Assembly (NCBI GenBank): GCA_014382535.1
Contig: JACNJN010000135.1
Location: forward strand, 1 to 33,586
Length of the DNA: 33,586 nt
Reading direction: 5' to 3'
Source of the DNA: Candidatus Desulfolinea nitratireducens
Lineage (GTDB): Bacteria > Chloroflexota > Anaerolineae > Anaerolineales > Villigracilaceae
Part shown: positions 17,571 through 25,835 of the stretch, in pieces
Numbering within the stretch: the stretch's first letter is position 1
Layout of the letters: the number at the start of each line of letters is the position of its first letter
Notes under the pieces: model-generated
What the model saw: the letters and a program-made list of their open reading frames with translations, nothing else
Told to the model about the DNA's origin: nothing
Databases searched by the model: none
Program-made: the position numbers and the translations under genes

Positions 17571-19016
17571 ATGCCCTCCACCAAACCCACAATCGAGATC
17601 AATAAAAATATCCTCGAAATGGAATATGCTGTTCGAGGCCCCATTCCCCAGCGAGCGGCAAAGCTGAAGAGTGAAGGTAAAAAAATTATTTCCTGCAATA
17701 TCGGCAACCCGCAAGCCTTGGGGCAAGCCCCAATGACCTACTATCGACAGGTTCTCAGCCTCGTTGAAGATCCTTCCAAAATTGCCCGTGAACGAGAGCT
17801 TAAAAATATTTTTGAAGCATCCCCCTTCAGCAAACTCCAGGATGAAGATTTTATTTCGGAAGATATTCTGGCCCTTAGCGAAAGCATCCTGGCCAAAACA
17901 GAAAAAGGTGTCGGGGCCTATACCGAAAGCAAAGGATATCTTTTTGTACGAGAAGCGGTTGCGGATTTTATTAACAGGCGAGATGGATTCTCGTCTGGGA
18001 GCGGCCTGGCTGCTAACCCCGAAAATATCTTTCTCACCGATGGGGCCAGCGATGGGGCAAAACGGATCCTCAATTTGCTCATTGCAAAAAAAACAGATGG
18101 GATCATGATCCCCATCCCCCAATACCCACTTTACTCTGCCTCGGTCAAAATGTACGGTGGTGTACAGGTTAATTATTATCCGAACGAAGATCAAGACTGG
18201 GCATTGGGGAGAGAAGAGCTTGAGAATTCCCATGCCGAGGCCGTAGCCGAAGGGGTGAATGTCAAGGCGATCGTGGTCATCAACCCCGGCAATCCGACCG
18301 GGGCGATTCTGGACGCTGCGAGCATTCATGAAGTGCTTTCATTTGCCAAAAAACATGGTCTGGCGATCATTGCAGATGAGGTCTACCAGGAAAATCTTTA
18401 TGGCGGGGAATTTGTCTCCTTTGCCAAAGCACTGGGTGATGAAAAAAGCGTGCCCATCTTTAGCCTGCACAGCATCTCAAAGGGATTTTATGGCGAGTGC
18501 GGGCATCGTGGCGGCTATCTCGAAGTGCGCAATCCGCCTCAAATTGCGGGAACAGAGCTTAATTTTGTAGATCTCCTCCTGAAACAAGCTTCTGTCAGCT
18601 TATGCGCAAATACGGTTGGACAAATTATCACTTATCTGATGGTCAGCCCCCCTGAGGCAAGGAATACTGAACATAATAACTTCATCGCCGAAAAAGAAAA
18701 GATCCTTGGGGAACTCTATGAAAAGGCAACGATGATCCGTGAGGCCTTCAAGGAAATGGAGGGTGTCGAAGTTTTTGGAAAAACAGGGGCGATGTACCTT
18801 TTCCCCCGCCTGAATAAATTGCCTGCCGGAACAGATGATTTTGATTACTGCATGGCCCTTCTCGAAGAGACCGGTTTATCCACGGTCAATGGCTCTGGCT
18901 TTGGACAAAAAGAGGGTACATATCATTTACGAATTGCCTTCCTGCCCTCCAAGGATTTACTCACAGAGGTCTTGCCCGAGTGGATTGCTTTTCATAATAA
19001 ATATGTAAACAACTAA
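17571..19016 (+). CDS. PLP-dependent class I/II aminotransferase, alanine-aminotransferase-like
   Basis: 481 aa; CNIGNPQALGQAPMTYYRQVLSL, NPGNPTGAIL, ADEVYQENLY, SISKGFYGECGHRGGY match the large ALT-type subgroup. Confidence 0.88.
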   Translation: MPSTKPTIEINKNILEMEYAVRGPIPQRAAKLKSEGKKIISCNIGNPQALGQAPMTYYRQVLSLVEDPSKIARERELKNIFEASPFSKLQDEDFISEDILALSESILAKTEKGVGAYTESKGYLFVREAVADFINRRDGFSSGSGLAANPENIFLTDGASDGAKRILNLLIAKKTDGIMIPIPQYPLYSASVKMYGGVQVNYYPNEDQDWALGREELENSHAEAVAEGVNVKAIVVINPGNPTGAILDAASIHEVLSFAKKHGLAIIADEVYQENLYGGEFVSFAKALGDEKSVPIFSLHSISKGFYGECGHRGGYLEVRNPPQIAGTELNFVDLLLKQASVSLCANTVGQIITYLMVSPPEARNTEHNNFIAEKEKILGELYEKATMIREAFKEMEGVEVFGKTGAMYLFPRLNKLPAGTDDFDYCMALLEETGLSTVNGSGFGQKEGTYHLRIAFLPSKDLLTEVLPEWIAFHNKYVNN

Positions 19017-19050
19017 ATGAGCATCCATAAACAAACTCCTGTTTTTTTTT

Positions 19051-19153
19051 ACCACAAAGTCACAAAGGACACAAAGAAAGTCTTCATGGCCACAGAGAAA
19101 AACTTTGCCCGCACTTTGCGCAGGCACACGTGTGCGCTCAGTGTCTCTGTGGT
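19051..19153. repeat. CACAAAG-type inverted repeat, copy 4 (long form)
   Basis: ACCACAAAGTCACAAAGGACACAAAG ... CACACGTGTG ... GTGTCTCTGTGGT. Confidence 0.75.
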
Positions 19154-19218
19154 GCACTTTTGAGAAGTTGTTTTTAGACGGCCACTAAGCGTTTATCAAT
19201 CGAAGAGCAATTTACTGA

Positions 19219-19247
19219 TTGCCTAATCAAAAGCGTTACGGTATAAT
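19219..19247 (+). promoter_or_regulatory. Sigma70-type promoter of the rpmH operon
   Basis: TTGCCT (19219-19224) - 17 nt - TATAAT (19242-19247). Confidence 0.75.
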
Positions 19248-19253
19248 AGCGTG

Positions 19254-19276
19254 CCAGTCCTCACAGTGAGGACTGG
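19254..19276 (+). promoter_or_regulatory. Perfect hairpin in the rpmH 5' UTR
   Basis: CCAGTCCTCA-cag-TGAGGACTGG, 10-bp perfect stem just after the predicted promoter. Confidence 0.6.
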
Positions 19277-19318
19277 CTAAATTTTGTCATTATTCTATCA
19301 ATTATAGAGGAAAGTAAT

Positions 19319-19489
19319 ATGCCGAAAAGAACTTATCAACCCAAAAAGCGCCGTCGAATCCGGGTACATGGCTTCCGCCAGCGAATGTCTTCCAAGGGTG
19401 GGCGTGATGTATTGAAACGCCGCCGCCTTAAAGGACGCCTTCGTCTGACAGTAAAAGCGAACGAGCACGTCAAGAAAGTTAACTGGTAG
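19319..19489 (+). CDS. rpmH: Ribosomal protein L34
   Basis: 56 aa [56 protein letters not shown]; below the ORF-track length cut-off. SD AGAGGAAAG. Confidence 0.97.
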   Translation: MPKRTYQPKKRRRIRVHGFRQRMSSKGGRDVLKRRRLKGRLRLTVKANEHVKKVNW

Positions 19490-19553
19490 AGCCACCATCT
19501 GTGCGGAACCTATGGCATACGCCTAGAAGATCAAGGGAAGCAAGTTTTCGAGG

Positions 19554-19901
19554 GTGCGGGTGCAACGTCAATATCGCCTGACCCGGTCAACTGATTTCAA
19601 GCGGGTGCGGCGTGATGGAAAATCTTATGCCCGCCCGCTCGTTGTGTTGATCGCCATTGAAAATCAATTGCCAATATCGAGAGTGGGCGTAGCAGCAGGC
19701 CGAAGTGTGGGAAATGCCGTCAAACGGAATCGAGCCAAACGTCTGATACGCGCCGCCGCAAGAGAATTGCATCCACAAATCGCTTCAGGTTGGGATCTGG
19801 TCATTATCGCTCGCGCGCCAATCATCCAGATCAAAATGCCTCAGGTACGCACCACGTTGCAGGAACTTTTGCAGCGCGCAAAATTATTTAATGATGAGTG
19901 A
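19554..19901 (+). CDS. rnpA: Ribonuclease P protein component
   Basis: [49 protein letters not shown] RnpA signature; follows rpmH. Confidence 0.95.
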   Translation: MRVQRQYRLTRSTDFKRVRRDGKSYARPLVVLIAIENQLPISRVGVAAGRSVGNAVKRNRAKRLIRAAARELHPQIASGWDLVIIARAPIIQIKMPQVRTTLQELLQRAKLFNDE

Positions 19902-20184
19902 GTCTTACCTCCCTTCTGAATACCCTAACGAACCTGGCCTGCGTGATTTGTCGCGCACCCCGTACTATTGGCCGCGCTGGGTCTTTTTGGCGATCATTCG
20001 CCTGTATCAAATGACCATTTCGCGCGCCCTTCCCGGGGGTACCTGCCGTTATTATCCCTCCTGCTCACATTATGGGTACCAGGCGATTTATAAATACGGC
20101 GCATTAAAAGGTTCGTTGATGGCCATCTGGCGTGTGTTACGTTGCAACCCATTTAGCGCGGGTGGCCATGACCCTGTCCCTTAG
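19891..20184 (+). CDS. yidD: Membrane protein insertion efficiency factor YidD
   Basis: [62 protein letters not shown] is the YidD signature. Confidence 0.95.
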   Translation: MMSESYLPSEYPNEPGLRDLSRTPYYWPRWVFLAIIRLYQMTISRALPGGTCRYYPSCSHYGYQAIYKYGALKGSLMAIWRVLRCNPFSAGGHDPVP

Positions 20185-20194
20185 GAGAGACACT

Positions 20195-21271
20195 GTGAAA
20201 TTGAAAAAGATTTTTATCCTTACGATGGCAATTTTGCTATCCGTATTGTTAAGCGGATGTTCGTCTGCTGCATTACAAACCAATAGCTGGTCAGGCTTAA
20301 GCGCAGATACCGAGAAAGCCTACCTTGCCAATGGTTCCTTTGTTTATGCCCTATATTTGAGTAACGGCAGCCAGGCCTGGCAATACCCCGCCGAAAAAGC
20401 AGATGCGAAGGAATCCTTCTTCGCCACCCCTGTGCTAACTGAGGATGGACAATTACTGATCGCCAGCGCAGGGGCAAACCATAGCCTTGTTTCTTTGAAC
20501 CCTGAAAATGGAACTTCAAACTGGGTTTTCGATGATGCTGAAGGCACCTGGATCGCCAGCCCGCTCGCGATTGGAGAGTATATCTATGCCCCCAATACAG
20601 ACGGCAAAATTTATGTCCTTGATTCAAATGGGAATTTCCTCTGGGCAAAAGCCATCGGCGGGGCATTATGGGCACAGCCAGTCAGTGATGGGGAAATTAT
20701 TTATATCACCTCGCTTGACCATCACCTTTATGCCCTTGACCCGGGCAGGAAAGAAGTACTCTGGGATGTTGAGTTAACTGGTGCCGCTCCCGGCTCAGCT
20801 GCCCTTGATACAGATGGAAACCTGTATATAGGTTCATTTGGCTCAGTTCTTTCTGCAATTGATACCCAAAGCCATAAAATTTTGTGGGAAGCCCCCCTTG
20901 ATGGCTGGGTCTGGGATGCCCCCTCTCTTGATGGGACGACCCTTTATGTTGGTGATCTTGAGGGCAGTTTCCACTCAATTGATACTGCCGATGGCAGCGA
21001 AAATTGGGCCCCGATCAAACCAAATGGTCCCATTACTGGTTCACCACTTATAACAAATGATTTAATTGTCATTGGTACAGAATCTGGCACTGCTTACGCT
21101 ATTGACCAGGATGGAAGCATCGTCTGGCAGCAGGCTATCGGCGGGCGGCTCTACACCGCTCCCGCTCAAAGTGGTGAACTGATTCTCTTCTCACCAATGG
21201 AAACTGATTCCGTTCTGGTCGCCCTCGATTTTGACGGAAGACAGGTGTGGCAATTCACACCTGCTAAATAA
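20195..21271 (+). CDS. PQQ-like beta-propeller repeat lipoprotein
   Basis: ORF 20132..21271; GTG start 20195 preceded by AGGAGAG; signal peptide with lipobox LLSGC; repeated blades (GxxxWxxxxxG..., LYALDPGRKEVLWDVEL, LSAIDTQSHKILWEAPL). Confidence 0.85.
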   Translation: MKLKKIFILTMAILLSVLLSGCSSAALQTNSWSGLSADTEKAYLANGSFVYALYLSNGSQAWQYPAEKADAKESFFATPVLTEDGQLLIASAGANHSLVSLNPENGTSNWVFDDAEGTWIASPLAIGEYIYAPNTDGKIYVLDSNGNFLWAKAIGGALWAQPVSDGEIIYITSLDHHLYALDPGRKEVLWDVELTGAAPGSAALDTDGNLYIGSFGSVLSAIDTQSHKILWEAPLDGWVWDAPSLDGTTLYVGDLEGSFHSIDTADGSENWAPIKPNGPITGSPLITNDLIVIGTESGTAYAIDQDGSIVWQQAIGGRLYTAPAQSGELILFSPMETDSVLVALDFDGRQVWQFTPAK

Positions 21272-21280
21272 GGAGTCGCT

Positions 21281-22042
21281 ATGTGGGATACCTATATCAT
21301 CATACCCATGACCAACGTATTGCTCTGGATCTATGAAAGCACTGAGTTGATTGGATTTAACTTCGGCATTGCCATCATCCTGTTCACCATCCTCATTCGT
21401 GCCATCACCTGGCCGCTTACCGCCCAACAACTTAAGGGCACACAGGGTATGCAGGAATTGCAAAAGGATAAAGAATGGCTTAGTATTCAGAAAAAAAACA
21501 AAAACGACAAAGAAAAACTTGCCCAAGAGCAAATGCGGATTTACAAAGAGCGTGGCATCAACCCCTTTGGCTCTTGCTTGCCAACCCTGATCCAATTTCC
21601 GGTCATTATCGGTCTTTATCAGTCGATCATCCGCTCGTTGGCTGCCACACCTCTTTCACTGCTAAATATGTCACGCAGCCTGTACTCATTTTTGGATGTA
21701 TCCAAAGTTATTCCCTTGAATAGTAAATTCCTCTGGATGGATCTGGGTCGACCCGAATCGCTGGAAGTCTTTGGTTTTGCCCTTCCCACGCTGGCGGTAG
21801 TCGTTGTTATTACTTCTTATATCCAATCGAAGCTAATGACCCCGCCCTCCAATCCTGGTGACCAAAGCGCCGCCATGGGCAATATGATGAGCATCTATAT
21901 GCCATTTTTGATGGGCTATTTTGCGATGACCTTTGCTTCTGGGCTTGCGCTCTATTTCATCACCAGTAACCTGCTCGGTATTGCCCAATACGCAATGATG
22001 GGCAAGGCCAACTGGAGCAATCTTATACCCGGCAGAAAATAA
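21281..22042 (+). CDS. yidC: YidC/Oxa1 family membrane protein insertase
   Basis: 253 aa; NFGIAIILFTILIRAITWPLTAQQLKGTQGMQELQKD, NPFGSCLPTLIQFPVIIGLYQSI. Confidence 0.95.
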   Translation: MWDTYIIIPMTNVLLWIYESTELIGFNFGIAIILFTILIRAITWPLTAQQLKGTQGMQELQKDKEWLSIQKKNKNDKEKLAQEQMRIYKERGINPFGSCLPTLIQFPVIIGLYQSIIRSLAATPLSLLNMSRSLYSFLDVSKVIPLNSKFLWMDLGRPESLEVFGFALPTLAVVVVITSYIQSKLMTPPSNPGDQSAAMGNMMSIYMPFLMGYFAMTFASGLALYFITSNLLGIAQYAMMGKANWSNLIPGRK

Positions 22043-22055
22043 CAGGGAGAGAATA

Positions 22056-22835
22056 ATGTCTAAAAAAACAACTCTTGAAGTGATCGCACCGACAGTTGAA
22101 GACGCTCTCAGTCAGGGCCTCAAAGAATTAGGACTGACTGCCTCTGAAGTCTCCATGGAGGTGCTTGATTCAGGTGGAAAAGGATTTCTCGGCCTCGGAA
22201 AACATCAGGTGCGTGTCCGCCTGACCATCAACGGAGAGCCAGGTACCGCTCCCCCGGAGCAAGCTGAGGTTGAGTCTGCTCCGGCAAAAGCAGGGAAAAA
22301 GGCGAAAGCGCCCAAGGCCTCTAAACTTGCCTCCCCTAAAAAGAGAACATCATCCGGTCCTGAAGATGAGCCCTTGCTCGAACGCTCTGAAGAAGTGGTC
22401 TCAAAACTCCTTGAGTTGATGAAACTGGATGCAAAGGCATCTGCCAGATACGATGATCCTGATCGCGAAGGACGCAAATCTGTCTATGTTGATGTGACCG
22501 GCAAAGATCTTAGGGCACTGATCGGTCGGCGTGGAGAAACGATTAACGCTTTTCAACGTATCGCCGCCCTGATCGTCAGCAAGGAGATGTCGCGGTGGGT
22601 TCGCCTTTCAATAGACGTGGAAGGACATCGCAGCCGCCGTGAACAGCAATTACGCCGGATGGCACAGCAGATGGCCGAGCAGGTCGCAAAATCAGGCAGT
22701 CGCCAAAGCCTGGAGCCAATGCCCGCCAATGAACGACGTATCGTTCATATGGAATTGCAAAACCACCCGGATGTGAAAACAAATAGCATCGGTGAGGACC
22801 CACAGCGAAAAGTCGGAATCGAGCCAAAAAATTAG
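22056..22835 (+). CDS. jag: Jag/KhpB-like RNA-binding protein (Jag-N, KH, R3H)
   Basis: EVIAPTVEDALSQGLKELGL, LIGRRGETINAFQRIAALIVSK, R3H-like C-terminus (MPANERRIVHMELQNHPDVKTNSIGEDPQRKVGIEP). Confidence 0.93.
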   Translation: MSKKTTLEVIAPTVEDALSQGLKELGLTASEVSMEVLDSGGKGFLGLGKHQVRVRLTINGEPGTAPPEQAEVESAPAKAGKKAKAPKASKLASPKKRTSSGPEDEPLLERSEEVVSKLLELMKLDAKASARYDDPDREGRKSVYVDVTGKDLRALIGRRGETINAFQRIAALIVSKEMSRWVRLSIDVEGHRSRREQQLRRMAQQMAEQVAKSGSRQSLEPMPANERRIVHMELQNHPDVKTNSIGEDPQRKVGIEPKN

Positions 22836-22896
22836 AAGAGCAGCTTAATACACCCATATCTACTCTTTGGGATTGATATTAATTTTTAACAGTGGT

Positions 22897-23081
22897 GCGT
22901 ATTACCCCCACCCTGCCCTCCCCCGCCAGACCTATAAAGTGGTTAATCCAGGTTTTTTTGGCGGGGGAGGAATGTTATTTTGGGGTTGTGGAACGGTAAA
23001 GACGTTCCACAACCCCAACTAAAACTGTCCCCCATCCAAATTATGGGAGGGGGGACTACAGGGGGGATGGCTAAAATACGC
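22897..23081. repeat. Nested palindromic intergenic element
   Basis: Outer arms GCGTATT.../...AATACGC, C-rich left half (CCCCCACCCTGCCCTCCCCCGCCA) versus G-rich right half, and an internal perfect 16-bp hairpin at 22980-23018. Confidence 0.7.
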
Positions 23082-23197
23082 TTTATATCCAAGAAAATTT
23101 AATATTGTAGTGAATCATTTTCTCCCCCCTTTCCACATTGCAAACTCATTCACCCCTAAAACAGTTATAATTCACCTGAATAGAATCCAGGTGTGTA

Positions 23198-25105
23198 ATG
23201 ACGGAAATAGATCCAAAAAAACTTCCCAAAATACTCTATATCGAAGATTCAGAAGAATCTCTCATGCTCGTTCGGCGGTTACTTGAACGGGATTATATTC
23301 TCCTCGAAGCAGATAACCCCATCGACGGAATCGACCTTGCGATTAATACCCGCCCAAACCTGATCCTTCTCGATATTAACCTTCCTGATCTTAGTGGAAG
23401 AGAGGTCGCCACACGGCTAAAAAACTCGCTTCCCAATACCCCAATGGTAGCGCTGACCGCCGATGTTACAGCCGGAGCGCGTGAACGTGCTCTTGTGGCG
23501 GGTTGTATTGGCTTTATGACCAAGCCAATCGATATTGACACCTTTCAAAATGAGATCGAAGAATATTTGAATGGCAAGCAGGAATTTGCCAAAGAGGCAG
23601 ATCATCATCGCAAAGAATATCAACAGGAATTGGTTGAGCACCTCGAAAAGAAAGTTCATCAACTGACCAAAATGGCCGAGCAAAATAAATTTCTCGACCA
23701 GCAAAACAAACATGTCATCGCCGATATGCAACGCCATCAACGCCTCCTAAAAGCTGCTGCCACTGTCGGACATAATATCACTTCCATCCTTGATCTTGAT
23801 GAGCTTCTCCAAACCACTGTTGATATCATTTGTAAAGAATACGAATTTTATTACTCAGGCATCTTTCTTTTAGATAAAAACAAAGAATGGGCAATTCTTC
23901 AGGCTGGTTATGGCGAGGCAGGAACCAGCCTGATCGAGTCAAATTATCGTCTGGCTGTAGATGGCGATTCGATGATTGGGATTGCCGTCCGCAATCACAA
24001 GGGAGAATTTTCTGCAGATGTGGCTGACAATGAAAATCACTCGAACAGCCCTTTCCTTCAGGAAACTCGCTCCGAGATGGCCTTACCGCTGATCGCCAAA
24101 GGCGATATTCTCGGCGCGCTTACCGTCCAGAGCGAAAAGGTAAACGCCTTTAGCAGCGCCGATATTGACGCCCTGCAAAGCATGGCAGATCAACTCGCCA
24201 TCGCCATTCGCAATGCCCATCTCCTCCAGGACCTCGACTCTGCCAATCAGGAAATTCTCCGCGCAAAAACATTTGAAGCCATTGCAACCGCAACTGGCGA
24301 AGCGATTCACTGGGTGGGAAATAAAGCTGCGCCCATTCCTGGCAGCGCAAAACGCATAAACGAAGATTTGCTCAATTTCTTGGCAATTTTCAAAAGCCTG
24401 TTGGATTTACCTCCCTCAAAAAGAGATGGTCATCCCTTCGCCGAGGTGGCGCGCGCAACCTTTGAAACTGCTTCCATTATCGAGGCTGATCTGCCTGCCA
24501 AAATTGACACATTAAAATCAATGCCCGTATCCCAAATTCCCCTCGTTGTGGATATTGAATCCACCCTCGAGGATCTGGGAATTATCAAACAAAGTGCTGA
24601 GACCATCCTCAATATCAAGGAGGATCTGATCGGTCCCGGGCGTTTATCACAAAACGAAGCATTCGATATCCCGATGATCTTCAGCGCCACCATCGCCGGA
24701 ATGGGATTGCCTGCGGGTGTGATCACCTCCACCTATTCTGATGCTCTGCCCCAGGTTTGGGGAGATAAAATTCAGGTTGGGCGCGTGCTGATCAACCTGA
24801 TCAAAAACGCCTGGGAGGCGGTTGACAAAAGCAAGGATGCGAAAATCCACATTTCGGCCCGGCGTGCGGATGAAACGGGATTTGTCAGGATAGAAGTCAG
24901 CGATAATGGACCGGGGATTCCACCTGAGATCATGGAGAAGATCTGGGTCTCATTCTTCACCACAAAAGGCGACCGTGGCGGCACCGGGTTGGGTCTTTCT
25001 GCCTGCATGGAGATCGTCAGCCAGGGCGGAGGGAAAATTTGGGTTGAGAGTGAGCCGGGCAAAGGCGCGACTTTTATTATCCTGTTGTCTGTAGAGAAAA
25101 GCTAA
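23198..25105 (+). CDS. REC-GAF-HATPase hybrid sensor kinase with atypical H-box
   Basis: REC (YIEDSEES...LILLDINLPDLSG...MTKPID), GAF (LDLDELLQTTVDIICKEYEFYYSGIFLL), GEAIHWVGNKAAPI, HATPase (DNGPGIPPEIMEKIWVSFFTTKGDRGGTGLGL). Confidence 0.9.
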   Translation: MTEIDPKKLPKILYIEDSEESLMLVRRLLERDYILLEADNPIDGIDLAINTRPNLILLDINLPDLSGREVATRLKNSLPNTPMVALTADVTAGARERALVAGCIGFMTKPIDIDTFQNEIEEYLNGKQEFAKEADHHRKEYQQELVEHLEKKVHQLTKMAEQNKFLDQQNKHVIADMQRHQRLLKAAATVGHNITSILDLDELLQTTVDIICKEYEFYYSGIFLLDKNKEWAILQAGYGEAGTSLIESNYRLAVDGDSMIGIAVRNHKGEFSADVADNENHSNSPFLQETRSEMALPLIAKGDILGALTVQSEKVNAFSSADIDALQSMADQLAIAIRNAHLLQDLDSANQEILRAKTFEAIATATGEAIHWVGNKAAPIPGSAKRINEDLLNFLAIFKSLLDLPPSKRDGHPFAEVARATFETASIIEADLPAKIDTLKSMPVSQIPLVVDIESTLEDLGIIKQSAETILNIKEDLIGPGRLSQNEAFDIPMIFSATIAGMGLPAGVITSTYSDALPQVWGDKIQVGRVLINLIKNAWEAVDKSKDAKIHISARRADETGFVRIEVSDNGPGIPPEIMEKIWVSFFTTKGDRGGTGLGLSACMEIVSQGGGKIWVESEPGKGATFIILLSVEKS

Positions 25106-25210
25106 AAAGCATATAAATTTGTATGCATTTTGTAATGGTCTACCTTCATGAGAAGAAAATAATTTGATAAACTATATTATTGGACAAAAGCATATTTATA
25201 ACCCTTTTCC

Positions 25211-25259
25211 CAATGCTCTGCGTTGGGGGATTGAAGACAAGCCGCAACGCAGAGCATTG
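25211..25259. repeat. Perfect 15-bp inverted repeat with 19-nt spacer
   Basis: CAATGCTCTGCGTTG (25211-25225) / CAACGCAGAGCATTG (25245-25259); no T-run directly after it. Confidence 0.85.
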
Positions 25260-25367
25260 CTGAGAGATAAAAGGTGTTTTTGCAATTCCTAAATTATTTG
25301 GATTGAATATATCTTCCTTTTTTAAAGCAGTCGTCCCTCAGGATTTTTTTTACAATAAGGAGAAATC

Positions 25368-25757
25368 ATGCCAAAACTACTACTTGTGGATGACGAGGCC
25401 CTGGTGCGGCGCAGCATGCAAAAAACCCTGCTTCGCAAGGGATTTGTTGTTGAAACCGCATCAAATTGTACAGAGGGCCTCGCCGAATTTGAGGCAGCAT
25501 TTAAAAGCAACACTCCCTTTGATCTCGCTCTGCTTGATCTTAATATGCCCAATTTTGAGGGCATCCCGGTTCATGCAGCAGGGCTTGATCTACTCAGTAA
25601 ACTGATTGAGATCGATCCTGATCTCACCGCCATCGTATTAACTGCCTACGACGAGGTAGATACTGCAAAAGAGGCCGTCCAGCGCGGAGCTCGGAGTTAT
25701 TTTGTAAAGGGACGTGAACAAGGACTCGTAGATTTGATCAACGAGATATTGGTTTAG
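25368..25757 (+). CDS. Stand-alone CheY-like response regulator
   Basis: 129 aa; LLLVDDEALVRRSM, LALLDLNMPNFEG, VLTAYDEVDTAKEAVQRGARSYFVKG; SD AGGAGA. Confidence 0.9.
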   Translation: MPKLLLVDDEALVRRSMQKTLLRKGFVVETASNCTEGLAEFEAAFKSNTPFDLALLDLNMPNFEGIPVHAAGLDLLSKLIEIDPDLTAIVLTAYDEVDTAKEAVQRGARSYFVKGREQGLVDLINEILV

Positions 25758-25835
25758 CATCATGGATAAACTACAGGATTTTTTTAAAGTTTTGAAAATC
25801 ATCTAACATCATTATAGAATTATGGAGATCAAATT

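Noticed and set aside
19157-19318. Replication origin next to rpmH
   Set aside because: No dnaA gene and no cluster of TTATCCACA-like boxes; only a strong promoter and hairpin.
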